A stretch of 64,000 nucleotides of DNA from Archilochus colubris (GCA_023079485.1 CM041084.1:12832609-12896608), one strand, 5' to 3'; shown: positions 13,190-25,630, counted from the stretch's first letter. Program-made: numbers and translations. The notes: generated from the sequence alone by a model not told the origin.

Positions 13190-13650
13190 TGCTGCCCCTG
13201 CTTGTGTCTTCTTATTGCTAGTATTTGTCACTTTAAAGTGTTCCAGGATCACCACTTTCCCATGCAGAATTACAACGTTTCAATTTAATTAGGAGTGGCA
13301 TCTCTTATTGCAATGCCAGCAACAATTTTAAACAAATACCATCTCCTGCAGTCTTTTGTGTGCAATTAACTGAAATCTACAGAGGGAGACCTCATATCCC
13401 ATGGAGTTCTGAGAGGAAACACTGTCCCATTAAAGGTTGCATTCAATTGTTTCTTGTGTCACTGAGAAAGCGTTGTTCTCGTTGGAAAACAGCACAAATT
13501 TCTGTTCTAATAATGGGTGGAGCTGTAATAGCAACAATTAATTGTTATTGGATGCCACAAAGGAAGACTAAATGTGAGCATCAGAATGTTTTATATCATA
13601 TTTGCACTGTAAAGCTCTCATTTTCAAAGAGGAACATCACCAAGTACCTC
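13190..13650. promoter_or_regulatory. Candidate conserved non-coding element with SOX-like palindrome
   Basis: Complex sequence with CpGs at about 13275, 13470, 13479 and 13651. The perfect 14-bp palindrome AACAATTAATTGTT at 13533-13546 places two SOX-type ACAAT cores head to head around a TAAT core. A 98-codon frame at 13360-13656 overlaps it but shows no domain and is probably chance. The regulatory role is inferred from composition and motifs only. Confidence 0.25.
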
Positions 13651-14489
13651 GATTAATTAACTTTTTAACATACCATTACTTGTTGCAGTCTTTTGCATAA
13701 TTTATCATAGTAGGGATCACTTCTTAGTACTCATCGTGCCTTCTTAGTCTCTTTTTTTGGTATTTCTGGTATTTTTGGTATTTCTGGTTTTTTTGTTTCA
13801 GGAATGAACAATATCCCTGGTTTCACTTTTCCCTTTGGATAGCACCATCATCAAGATGTTGAGCTGTTTCTGGGAATTGTTTTGCTCTAGCTACTTCTTT
13901 TTGCTTATAACATGTAACTGTGGGGTATATGGTGTAGGGCACATTGTTTTTAAATGACTTCTGCCAAAGTAGTATATTACATGTTGAACCCTGAGTATCT
14001 TCAGCATTTCCTAATGACAAGCTTTGGCAAATCAGAATTGTTAGTGAATAATGCTGAGTGTTCATTTAGGACCAACTTCTATTTTCAGTGTGATTTAGTC
14101 CTGAAAAATCAACAAAAGGGTTTATATTCAATGAAAGGTGTCATTATCAACACTGATCTTTTGAGGAAAAAAACAGAAAGGGACTGAAGAAACTTTAGAA
14201 TGTTGTATATATCGCTCTGTCAAGAGAAAACACTTCCATGGAAACAGGAGAAAAAGAATTGTTCTTATAAAATATTCTTTGGGTAGATAAAAATGCTTTT
14301 TAATGTATCTTGGAAATACTAATAGTAATGATCCTAGTAATCCCATTCCAGGTTTAGGTCTACTACAGGGACACGGTAGTGCAAACACTCAGGTGACATC
14401 ATAACTAATCCACTACCTTGGTCACTTACATAAGCACAAACCTGGAGAGGAAGAGGAGACTTTTCCTGGTGCCAGGAAAGCTGGTGATG
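13651..14489. other. Non-coding DNA with a short 9-bp tandem repeat
   Basis: No gene was recognised. GGTATTTCT-type units are repeated four times at 13759-13794, the last one degenerate. The bases just before 14490 may or may not belong to the following CR1. Confidence 0.55.
13759..13794 (+). repeat. Four-unit 9-bp tandem repeat
   Basis: Units at 13759-13767, 13768-13776, 13777-13785 and 13786-13794. The first and third are identical (GGTATTTCT); the others differ by a few T substitutions. Confidence 0.85.
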
Positions 14490-14767
14490 GATTTCTTAGG
14501 ATGTCAGGTAGTGATAGGACTAGGGGAAATGGTTTCAAACTGGAGGAAGATTGGTATATTAGATATTAGGAAGAAGTTCTTCACCATGAGGGTGGTGAAA
14601 TTGCTCAGAGAGGTGGTGGTAGTCCTATCCCTGGAGGTTTTTAAGGCCAGGCTGGACAGGGCTCTGAGCAACCTGATATAGTGGGTGGTATCCCTGCCCA
14701 AGGCAGGGGGGTTGAAACTGGATGAGTTTAAAGTTCCCTTCCAACCCTGAAAATTCTATGATTCAGA
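14490..14767 (+). mobile_element. CR1 LINE, 3' end, 5'-truncated
   Basis: This is the 3' untranslated end of a chicken-repeat-1 retroposon. The diagnostic stretches appear in order: GATAGGACTAGGGGAAATGG, ATTAGGAAGAAGTTCTTCAC, CAGAGAGGTGGTGGTAGTCC, CCCTGGAGGTTTTTAAGGCC, CTGAGCAACCTGATATAGTG, CCCTTCCAACCCTGAAAATT and the terminal ATTCTATGATTC. It is 5'-truncated, as most CR1 copies are. Against the family pattern, part of the usual GGCACTGGAACAGGTTGCCC stretch is missing near 14597-14605, an internal deletion of roughly 15 bases. The exact left boundary is uncertain; 14430-14489 may be host DNA. Subfamily is not assigned. The copy carries no reverse transcriptase, and the open frames in it are spurious. 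Confidence 0.93.
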
Positions 14768-17700
14768 TGCCCTTGTCTTTACCATCCTCAACAGAGTACC
14801 TAATGTAAGAAGACTGGGCTTACTGTGGTATAAAATTTTGTAAAAATATTATAACAGATTTCTCAATGAAAAGAGGTAGAGAGATGTAGATGCAGTCGAT
14901 TATGGTTGATGTTCATTATTAACCTCAATGAGTTCAGCACTACAGTCACATGCTAAGAAAATTCCCTTTCAGTGTGTCTGTAGAGTTGTTACCTTGATAT
15001 AAGGAAACAAGTATTTTGGAGAGGGTTGATTGTGTGGTGTCATGATGTGCATTTCTACATACACAAAGGATGTCTAAACACACTTTACAGCCAGTTGTAC
15101 CTAAAACATGAGTGTCTAGACTTATCTGCATTAGCTACTATAGATTAACCTGTGGCAGTCAGCTACTTAAATACAGACTTGTAGTTTTGTTTGAGATGGC
15201 TGGGGTATCACAGACACAAACCCAGGGCTGGCACATACAATGCAAGATTTTGGGGCAGGAATGTGCTGTACTGGATCAACATCTTTGACTTCACAAGTGG
15301 TGAATTCTACTTGTAGTAAGTGAGACAAAGATTTTAGCAAAGCTGGGGGAGAAGTCTGCTTTCTTCCTTCTTTCATATTCTTTCATTAGAGTAAATGTGG
15401 GGCTTGCTGTCATGTTACCATGATTCATAATGAAATAGTTATGGTGGTTTGTGCACACATCCAGTCACCCCATGTTGGCATACTCAGGCAGGACAGGATA
15501 TATGTGGGGTGAATATAACCATGTATATATACATATTAAAACCTTCATGTATAAATATCATGTGATTTAATCCACTGGAAATCTTTAACCTTTATATTTT
15601 ATTTTATATTTCCACAGAGCTTTTCTTATTTTCTTTTTTTCCCACTTCTAAAATGTCTTCAGCTGATAAAAGTTGTTTATTAGCAAAATTTGCCAAAATA
15701 ATTTCCCCCTCAAGTGAGACATGCAGGTCACTATGCCTGGCTGTTGCTTATGAGAGCAACAAATTCCCTCGTTTCCTCTCAGATCACTCATTAAAAGTAT
15801 TTTTGCATATGTTTGGTTCTACATGTTACAAAGTTATGGGTCAGATTTTCAGTGACACCTAAAGAACGCTTCACCAAAAAGTGCTGTCTTCCTGATCTTG
15901 CCAAATTCAGCAGCCCATTTCAAATGTACATCCCAGCTCTTTTGCCATCTTATTTTTGTTATACTTTGACAAGGCTGCAGAAAAGTATAAGAATCTCCTA
16001 AGTATCATATTTTGCAAAGAGGCTGTATCACAGTCTCTGTTCACAAGGATTTTTTATTTACTTAGGGACCTAATTCACAGTCTCTGCAAAAGGAACACAC
16101 TCAGGAACACACGCCTTCATACTGTAACCAGTTTCAAGTTGCTTCTACGTGAGCATAATCTAGTTGTCAGTTTTGACTTCCATGGTGGATAGGATAGGAA
16201 TTCTGCAGCTTTTCAGAAATTGCTTGGTATTTTCTGGCCTTATATGTTTTTCTCTAGCCAGGAATTTCTAATCACTGTTTTAAAACTAACAATAATGAAG
16301 TTTTAATGAAGTTTAAACTTCATTAGTCAAAAATAAACAAAGGTTTCCTTTAAGAAATGCCTCTTTGTTCCAACAGCTACCAGTAATCCAAGTAAATTAA
16401 TTTTACGGTCTTTATTTTTCATCCAATCTGTAATCTTGAAATTAATTTTCCTTTAATGTAACTTTAAATTGGTTTTTTCCTTTCTAGCCACCCAGACAAG
16501 CAATATGTAGGCTAACTGGGTCATGCATAATAACTTCTTATATTAGGCATGGTAATGCTGGAGCACCCATCTTGCTTAGAACAAAAGTAATCACACAGAA
16601 GTGTACCAAAAGACTTTGGGGAAACTGTCTCTGTTGACTTAATTTAACAAAGGTTTAAGCATTTCAAATTATAGATATGCAGAGGGGAAAGTAAAGGTGA
16701 GAAAGGCATTGTGAAAATAAATGTGACTGGGTTGAGAAGGAGACTTGGAAAGTGAAACTAATGGCAAGGAAGTGCCAAAAAGATATGTGGAACAAAGAAT
16801 TGTCTAGAGATTCTTATTCTGTAAAGTAATTTACAGACAGAGACACATTTCCTTCTGTATTCTTCTGGTTTTGCAAATATGTAAAGGTGAGGTCAAGTGG
16901 CTGTAAAACCGAATGTCCTTGCCCTGCTCTTACCATTGCTCCAGTTAAGCAAACTCAGCCTCATTCAGCAATTGAGAAGGAAATATAGATTTGGGAGCTG
17001 GTTTCAATCTGACAGATGATTTATGCCAGAATTCTGGACTGTTGAGAGAATAAGAGGCTAAAGGAATGGACAACAGGGAGCTGAAATGGGAATTATAGAA
17101 GCACAAACTAGATAGAGCTTAATCGTGGGGAAAGGAAAGAGATAGTATCAGAGTTTCCAACCACTTTTCTTGTTGTCATGTTTAAGATCCCCAGTGACAA
17201 ACCAAGCACAAAGAAAGCTTCAGGTCTGTAGAGTGACTTGACTGTAAAAGAAGAGAAAAAATCTTGATACAGGTTAATGGTTATGTTTCACATTGTAAAA
17301 CAAACTCAATGTGAACTAATTTCATCTCCATGTGGGAAAACTACTTAGTTCCTCATTGCATCATAATATACTCTGTAGGCACACTTTCACAAAAAGACAA
17401 ATGACAAAAATAAAACAGGATAATGACTAAAAAAATACCACAACTTTCTCATTTAAAGGTATGAAACAGAGACTGGGAATAAATGGTCATTTGCTACCCT
17501 CGAAGGGAAGTACCACAATCACTCTGCTAAGGACTGTATTCCTATAAGTTCTAGGAAAAGAAGTGAACTGCAAAATGACTAACCAAGTTAGTCAGGGTAG
17601 TAAGAACAGGGGCAGACTCCAAAGAAATTCAGTGACTGGGCATCTAGGTGACAGGTGAAACACAATGCTGATAAACATGACATGGTATGTGTGAAAAAAT

Positions 17701-17851
17701 AACAATTGCAGCTTTCTAAGAAGATCATTACAATCTAGGAGCATAACCTAACTGCATGCTAGATGATTCCATAACAATATCCACACAATACTTGAGTAAA
17801 CATATTATACACTATCAGAAAAGACATAGAGAACAAAAGAAAGTGCTTTGT
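14768..17851. other. Unique non-coding DNA, no gene seen
   Basis: AT-rich, with open frames no longer than about 78 codons. It contains a perfect 22-bp palindrome at 16304-16325. No interspersed repeat was recognised. Confidence 0.6.
16304..16325. repeat. Perfect 22-bp palindrome
   Basis: The inner 20 bases are AATGAAGTTTAAACTTCATT, flanked by T and A that also pair. There is no loop, so the two strands are identical over 22 bases. The centre is GTTTAAAC. A related AATGAAG copy lies just upstream at 16294-16300. Confidence 0.95.
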
Positions 17852-18245
17852 GTTTGTACCCAACTTGAACAATATTTTCATCTCACAAAAGGTTTATAAG
17901 AACTAGAAAAAGTCCAGAGAAGAACAAAAAGGATCTTAAAAGGTATAAAACATGTTTTTTAAAAGGAGTGGTAACTAGTTGTAGAAAAAAGTGAGATTAC
18001 AGAGCTCTTCCAAATCATAAATAACATGGAGTCTATTAGACACAGATATTGACTGTCTCATCCAGAAGACTCAGAAACCACCATACGAACCTGGTGGGGT
18101 GCTTGCTCTGAGTGACTGAAAGATCATCATTCCTCACACAGGGGATGGTAAATATGGGGTTTCCTTTGTAAGGAATATTGAGGGTACAGAAAGCTTATGT
18201 AGACTAAAAGGTAAACAGAACAAGTAAAGAAATTCCTTGAGCTTT
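17852..18245 (+). mobile_element. Ancient, highly diverged CR1-type LINE fragment
   Basis: The sequence follows, in order, the conserved course of old sauropsid CR1 elements: a GTACCCAACTTGAACAATAT stretch (family: cacc..cttgaatactgt), AGAACTAGAAAAAGTCCAGA then GAAGAACAAAAAGGA (family: agaactagaaaaagtgcagagaag.gcaa), ATCATAAATAACATGGAG (family: atcatgaatggtatggag), AGAAGACTCAGAAACCA (family: taacacaagaacca), and a final AAAGAAATTCCTTGAG (family: ttcatggag). Several indels separate the matches, for example the insertion around 17955-17990. It is far more decayed than the CR1 copies at 14.5 and 47.8 kb, so it is probably much older. The alignment is from memory of the family; boundaries are approximate. 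Confidence 0.65.
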
Positions 18246-18817
18246 CTAAGGAGACATACCACCTTACTGTCAGAAAATTATTTGATTTGAATATAGCTGA
18301 AGAATAACATTTGATATATTTGTTTTGTCTTTATTTTTATCAAGGCAACTGCTATCCCAGCAGAACACAAAGCTAGACAAATCTTTGGTCTGAAACACAA
18401 TAGCATATTTTATATCTATATAGTTTTATAACCACCTGATCAAAAAGCACCTTTACTTACTATTTGCATTACAGTAAAACTGAATGATCAAAATCCATTT
18501 GGAGTGTTTTTCAACAATGTTCCTAAGAAACCTTGATGCTTCTAAAAAATTCTCAATCCCCAAACTTCAGGCATGATAATTCATCCCAAATTGTTAACTA
18601 TCTGGGGTAGAGTTTTGTCAGCACCACTGTCAGCAGTCTCTGAGTACAGGCCAATTATTTATACACTGATGAACATAAATTTTTAGCTACCTTTCCAGAT
18701 GCTGTTACTATTGTTAGGATTTTGGGTTTGTTTCATTTTTTTCTGACTTGTGACAATAGTGAGTTACTTGTGCTAGGAAGTGCTGTGTTTCAATACCAGG
18801 AAGAGCTGGCCAATATT

Positions 18818-18842
18818 AAAAAAAAAAAAAAAAAAAAAAAAA
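18818..18842 (+). repeat. A25 homopolymer
   Basis: Twenty-five A bases after CAATATT. No cDNA-like body or target duplication was recognised upstream, so a retroposed transcript cannot be claimed. Confidence 0.92.
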
Positions 18843-21800
18843 GATTTACAACATTCTCTTTTAAAGGAGTAAAAAAGTATGTGTTGAGATCCTATAGGAC
18901 TTCAGATTTAGCTATAAGGTAAATACATTTATTGGATGAATGGTAATGCTGGCAGGTAATATACCCTCAGCAAATGAATGACTCTGTGGTTAATAACAAC
19001 CAGATAATTCCTCACCATCACCACCATTTGCTGAAGTTCTAGGAAAAAATATTAGGCTGAAAGCAAGAAAATATAAGCAAAATAACATCATTGGTTTGAA
19101 AAACAACACAGCCATTTTCTTTTTCTAAATACAGTAAAAAATATCCTTTTTCAAGTTAATTAAAATATAAATAAGTTTCTGTAAAAAAATCTTGACATTC
19201 ACGTTTTGCAAAACGTTCAAAAGAACCACAGCACACAACCTCTATAACAAAAAGTATCGTGGTGACCAGTTCAGCAACATCCCTGTGCATTATTCAAAGC
19301 ATAAAGGATAAAGCAAGACATATTTCTGGCAACTCATTCCAAATGCTGATTTTTTAGGAGTGATTTTTAAGAACAGACAAGGTAGAATACCATGAGGAAA
19401 TTCAAGACTAATCAGTAAATATTTATCTGTGTATCTATATCTGTATATATAAATTCAGCTTACCAAAATTAGAGCTCACAGGCAAGAAATGTTTACTGGT
19501 TGAAACTGTCAAACTGGCAGCAGTTATGAGTCTAGTTTTCTCAGTATTTGTTAGAAAGCAATGGAGACTGGGAGAAAAAAAATCATCTAATCCTAAGCAA
19601 TACACAGGAGTCAAAGTCAATTTGTACTGTGTATATGCAGCCAAAAGCAGAAAACTCTGCATAAACTTATGCAACTTGTTGAACAGTTTTTTTTTTCTTT
19701 TTTAATTAGTGCTCATTTCTGCTAACCTTTTATTCAAAAATATTGCAAAGCCACTAAATTAATTTTCCATTCCAGCATTCTTCAACATGTTCTAATCTTC
19801 TCTGGCATCTGAAACATGATTTCTTATCAGTAAAACTGACTTCTGTTTCACCCACTAGTCCTGTGAAAATATTTAAGGACCCCAATCTGTGTAAACTAAT
19901 GTCTGAATTATGCTGGGCAAGGTTTAACATGTTAAAACAAGAAAGAAAGAGTAAGAAGCGAAATACTCTGAAAAGGTGGAAGAACTGAATATTCTCATTT
20001 CAGAGCACACTGCTCAGCAGCTTGAGAAATCTGGACAGAGCTGTTACCTCAGACTGCCACTGTACAATTTCTGCTTTATTTGCCTGGCAGACAAAATATA
20101 TTTACCTTATCTCCTAGTAAACTAAGAGTGTGAATCATTTGTCAAAGAATCTCTAACATTCATGAAAACATAGGAGCACATATCTATTATTTAATTGGAT
20201 TATGAAACTCTTGAACAAATAAATTCATAATGCGGTGGTGATATAGCTTCTGCTTGTTCTGTGTTTTTCACTTTGAAATTCAGGTTTCATCTATAAAAGA
20301 GGGATTTTTTTTCTTATCTATATTTTAAGAGGGACATTGTTTTATATAGTTAAATGTGCACAAGTAGGGAGACCAGTCCAGCATGTAATATAATCTTAGT
20401 TTGGCTGACATTTGACACCAAAGATAACTCTATACGAATGTTTAAAATTTACGGGGATGTGCGTTAAAATTAAGGGCAAATGTCCAAATGTTCTTATACT
20501 GAAACAAACTGGCATTCATTAACCAAAAGCATTGCATTCAATGGTAAGACCACAGGAATAAAGAAAAACAAAAATGTGAAAATCCACTTAATGTGTACAC
20601 TTGAAAAAAAAGAAACTGTTATTGGTGTAAAATTTAGAACTGAGTAAAATCTGTTTATTACATCAATACAAATAATACACAGTAACAATTATACCAATTT
20701 AACTTCTTCAGTCTCATCAGGTTTTATTCTTTTATTATTTACTTCAGCTCTAAATTAGTTAACGTATTTACAGTTTGTTTGATAAGCCTTGATTTTAACA
20801 GAATCCTGGGTTAATAAAATGGAAGACATTTTATGCTTTGTAAGTGGCAAGAAAGTAATACAAGGATGGAAAGGAATATAGATATTATGCATATATCAAA
20901 ATCAGACATGAAGTAGAAGTTGGAAAAAGGCTCTCTAATAAAAGGCGGGTAAGGCCACTTACAGCACATTATGTCATGGTTTGGCAATTCATTACTCAGT
21001 GCTTGGTTAACACAATGCAGTCTGAACTCTTGAATATAGAACAGTTATGTATGTGAATCAGCTTTGGGTGAATAACTGCCCCGTCCTATCTAGTTACCTA
21101 CTGGTATGTCTGAGTATCTTTTTCTGAATTATTTTAGCACACTTTCCTGCCATTTACTACTTTAAAAATAATTACACAGTTCATTTCTACATTCCAAAAG
21201 TACAGGTCACCATAGTGTCTGAGTATGTATCACATAACTTCAAAAACTCAGACATGTGTAATATTTTCTACAGCTACCACAATCAAATAATTTTCCAGAT
21301 TATGACTTTAAGTATCAAAAAATTAATAAAATATTAATTCCACTTCAATTTTCAATGCATATTGAAATGCTGCCAATAATTACATTGCTTTGGGAGAGCA
21401 TTCAGAAAGGAAATTACTATTGCAGATTTGTTTGAAAAATAAACCCTAAGCCAAAAAGCTGCAGACTTCATTACACCAGGCTACAAAAGTGTGTAATTTT
21501 TTTTTCCTTCTTCATCTTCCTAGGAGTTCTCACTTCAGCACATTTTTAACATAATATTATATTAAGCCATTTTTAGTCTTACTTCTCCATGGCAAAACTA
21601 ATCTGTGTTACGTAGAGACAACACTGCAACCTAGCACACAGTGTACACAGAAAACAAGTTGGTATCACACACAGAGCAAATAAACCAGCTGCTAACTTAG
21701 CAGGAATTCTTATGTCCAATCATGTTTTTTTGCAGCAAAACACAACTGCATATATTTTTCATCTTGACTTTTGTATACTATGTTAAAATATCCCTCTACA

Positions 21801-22795
21801 GACTTTACTTCAAGACTATAAGGAAATTTCAAGAGGTAGAAAAGAGGCACTGTGCAACCTATTCAAGGATAATGGGGAAAGAAACAGCTAAGTAGTTTAG
21901 CAAGAAATGACTTGGATTGGAGAGCTAAATTTCTCCCCATTGTTTTTTTTTTATATATTAGTTTCCACTAAAATACTAGCAAAAAATATTCCACCAATAA
22001 TCCAAAGAGCACTTTTGACTTTTCCCAGACAACAAGCAGGAGTCTTACTTTTATCTGCTCTGTAATAGCCCTTGAATTCATAGTCCTGACTGCCTAAAAA
22101 TATGGATACAATAGGAAAAAAAATTCAAAACCATGTTTTCTTCATTATTTGGGCAGTATCTGGAAAGCTAGGAATCTACGTTTAAACTCTCTTTGACTGC
22201 AACTGCCTTATGACATCTAGACAATCTCCTCCTACCAGGCTGCTATTTAAAAGACAGTGAGAGCTGTTGCCACCAGGAGCATCAGGCTCTCAGTCAGAAC
22301 GGATCTCTCATCTCAGTTTGTTGGCAAAGAAAACATCAGCACCTAATAATTAGATTTTTATCACTGTTTGGTTCCTTAATGCTATGGAAAGGAGACTTGT
22401 TGGGCCATGCCATTTTTTTCTTGTGTTTCCTTTTATTATAAATACATTGTAATTACATTATTTTTCTTAACAGTTTCTACATTGGTTCCAAAGAACTATA
22501 ATATGTTTCCTTGTGACTGCAGTCTCATAGCCTTTGGTTTTACTGCTGCTATTGCTTATACTCTACCGTTTCCATCTCTCTTTCTCAACTCTGAGAAGTT
22601 GTCATTTAAGGGAACACCACCAACAACAAACACAAAGAGAGCCATAAAGGAGTCATATAAGATGACAATTTAAGAAGCTGCTCTTCCGAATGTCAGGTAC
22701 CATGAGGAACTTCTTGCCTTTTGTACTAAGTGAATCAATCATATTGAATGCCTGAATATAAATCCCTCAGGAGATGCCTGAGCCAGTTCAGTGTC

Positions 22796-22813
22796 TGAGT
22801 CACTAATGAGTCA
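22796..22813. promoter_or_regulatory. Paired TGAGTCA (AP-1-type) sites
   Basis: Two exact TGAGTCA heptamers start 11 bases apart, about one helical turn. TGAGTCA is the classic AP-1 binding sequence. Without chromatin or conservation data, function is only suggested. Confidence 0.25.
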
Positions 22814-24360
22814 GAATGCTTTGTCAAAAAATTGCTCCCCAGCACTTCAGGTACCAAGTAGAGGGAATTCTGAACTCACTTAGGTGCACCATAGGAGGCC
22901 TCTAACAAAGCAAGGCAAGATTTGTAGGCAGACACAGTATCTTTTATTCTACCACCTGGTGTGGCTGGAGAAATTAGGCATGCTTTCATAAAAATAGATG
23001 GACCTTTTTAATTTTAAATAACTTTAAATGCTAGTAGACACCAATGGCTCATAATTTAGTTAGATACATACCATTATAACATCTTTGAAAGAAGTTTTAG
23101 TTGCTGACTATAGAGTAGAGAAGGTGTAATTAGAGGAAGAGGGAAGAATTGCAGAGGTATGGTAAAGTACTTTCAGCCCAGGGAAAGAGGAAGCAAACTA
23201 ACTTGTGAAAATGGAGTGGTTGAGAGGGACAGAGCTTTTATTCTGAAAAAAAAAAATCAGTACTTCCCTATTATTACCAGTAGAGAGATAAATTTTAGTT
23301 CTCAACATCTTTTAAAGATGTTTTATAGGTTTCTTTTCTTTTTTTTCCCCAATTATAACTGTGCACCATCAAGTGATACTACTTCCACTTACTGGTTCCT
23401 TAATAATATCTTCTTCATGTTTCTGTCTCCTTTGTTATCTACAACAAGATTACAGTGCAGTAAAGCAAGAAAGAAAATACAACAATTATATAATAACTGA
23501 AAAGAATAATTGCCTATAGTTGATAAAAGAGAGGAGGAAAGAAAGGCTGACATATTTCATGCAATATCTCTTTGTCACATATTGACCCAGTTTGTCATAA
23601 TTCATTTTTATTCCTTTGTAAAGTTGCATCATCTGGGTTACAATCTGGCAGGAAGTGTGTCACTACTATCTGTACACATGTGGGGGAGCAGAGGATTCCT
23701 CTCATAAACTTAAGTATGTGCATAGATACCTTACATCTTTATGTCTGCATATGCCTTTTCTGGATTACTGTTCAGCCAAGTTACTCTCATTTCCACTGCA
23801 GTAATACAAACTTAGTTCTAGTCAATGTCTACCATGTTCAAGACATCCTAGATATTCTTATTAGTTGTAGATGTCCACAGTTACTGAAACACATTTGGAT
23901 TTCTTCTCAATACCAATATTTATCATGAAACATGAAATTACCAACACTTCACATGAATGAACACTATACTATGAGCAGAAAGTAATTTCTGTCACTGAAA
24001 TGCTTCTACTAAGCACGTTATAAATGAAGACACAAATGTCTTAGACCTCTGCTAGTTAAGTGGTCATTAGTTCCTTCTGGAAGTAGGAGGCATTTCTTCA
24101 ACAAAAAGCTTAGGACAGAGACAAAGTAAATAGCTCCAGGACATGAACACAGGGTTAATGCTGTCATACATCCTGAATGGTTTGACAGTGTTTATTTCTG
24201 TTTCTAAAAAGCAGATGCTTTCTTGCATTTGTTATTATTTCAAATTGTTTTCAAAACATGCATACACACATATGTATTGACACATGCACGTGTGTTCATG
24301 TGTGTGTAGATATTTAGATATCTATCATATATCTATATATATAAATATATTTTGCATATA

Positions 24361-24480
24361 TTTCCTTCCTTCCTTTTTTCCTTCCTTCCTTCTTTCCTTC
24401 CTTGCTTCTTTCCTTCCTGCCCGCCTTCCTATCTTCCTGCCTGCCTTCCACCTTCCTGCCTCCTTCCCTTCCTCCATCCA
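24361..24480 (+). repeat. CT-rich (TTCC)n-type tract with CCTG interruptions
   Basis: About 120 bases of CTTC/TTCC units, with CTGCC units increasing towards the right end. Open frames on both strands here are low-complexity artefacts. It is preceded by alternating purine-pyrimidine DNA at about 24250-24355 (ACATGCACGTGTGT and ATATAT stretches). Confidence 0.93.
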
Positions 24481-25630
24481 GCTGCCTAAATATGCACATC
24501 CAGTGCCATTTGAAAGTCTCTAAATCATCTGTAAAGCTGATGTTATAGGGAGGACACTGTACATGGGGGGGACACAATGATGTATCTGTTGTGATGTAAT
24601 GGCCTCAAATGGAGGCAGGTAGGAGTCACTGAAAAACTTTAAACCTAGATGACTGTGTTCAGGAAACTCATTCCATCCTCTAATTTTTATTTAACCAACA
24701 GTAGAATTGCTCACTCCTATTTTCAGTTATGGACAGAATTAACACATTGAAAGACTGCCTCTGTAAAAAGGAAGGGCTAAACTTCAGAGGCCATATGTTT
24801 AGAGTAATAATGTTCCTAGCACTCATCCAGTAGCTGTTACTGTTTTTGTAAACAATGTATGTACCTTATAATGCCCCACTTCCCCCCCCTCCCCTGCCCC
24901 AGAAACTTATAGGATCAGGGCTCATTATACATATCTATAGATTGAAAATTATCTTTATCTTTTATATAACTGAACTGTATATAGGAAGAAGTGGTCTCAA
25001 TGGAAAATTTTGCACTTATTTAAACCTTTCTATCTGAAGATCCTAAATCATTGTACAGATGTGAATACATTTAAGCTAACAGAATTTCTGTACCATTATA
25101 TTCCAGATTCTCTTTTTTAAATGAATCATTATAACAAAATGAAATTTCTGTGGTGTATGAATGATGTACTATGAAAAATACATATCTTGTACTTGAGCAC
25201 GATAGTATAATGAATTTCCTGATCACAGAAATTTGATTGATATAATTTATTTGTGTTAGCTGAACATGTTCGCCAAAGACTTTAATTCAGTTCAAATTCA
25301 GATCCAGAGACAATACATTCTGATAAGCTCTCCTATATCGTAATCTCTGAATGAATCCATATCATGACTCTAGAGAAAAGAATATCTTCTACTTCCTGCT
25401 AATCTGCAGTGTCTCCAACAACAAAATTATTCTTGGCATTATGACAAGATAAAAAAATTCACAAAATTTTCCTTCTTTCCTGATTAAAAATCTGTATACA
25501 TGATCTCTCCATTAATGATGATCTCTGAATCAGTTTCCATATTCTCATCGTAACCAATCCTAACTGATCCTAAGCAAACATTCTATTTCAGCATGTACAC
25601 TGACATATTTTGTATCAAATAAGCTACTGG
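24481..25630. other. Unique non-coding DNA with a C-rich run
   Basis: No gene seen. It includes the C-rich run at 24874-24900, described separately. The rest is AT-rich with frames of at most about 60 codons. Confidence 0.6.
24874..24900 (-). other. Potential G-quadruplex sequence
   Basis: On the minus strand four G runs (4, 4, 8 and 4 bases) are separated by loops CA, A and AAGT. This fits the canonical four-run pattern with short loops. The + strand shows the matching C runs at 24874-24877, 24882-24889, 24891-24894 and 24897-24900. Confidence 0.7.

Larger units (their letters stand above)
18246..24360. other. Unique non-coding DNA, no gene seen
   Basis: AT-rich sequence with an A25 tract at 18818-18842. 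Frames reach at most about 118 codons (one at 23572-23928, + strand), without recognisable domains or supporting splice structure. Two perfect TGAGTCA (AP-1 type) sites lie 11 bases apart at 22796-22802 and 22807-22813. Confidence 0.6.

Noticed and set aside
18818..18842. A25 tract as the tail of a processed pseudogene
   Set aside because: No cDNA-like body, poly(A) signal at the right distance or target duplication could be identified; birds also have few processed pseudogenes.
20971..21020. TGTCATGGTTTGGCAA resembling an avian LTR start
   Set aside because: Similarity to the TGTCATGGTTTAA-type LTR start lasts only about 15 bases, and no LTR body or matching end follows.
23159..23928. Overlapping + strand frames of 113, 65 and 118 codons
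   Set aside because: Composition is Phe/Ser/Cys-rich as in random AT-rich DNA, no domain or splice structure fits, and lengths are within chance expectation.
24284..24577. 79- and 87-codon frames on opposite strands
   Set aside because: Both are translations of the CT-rich tract and its complement.
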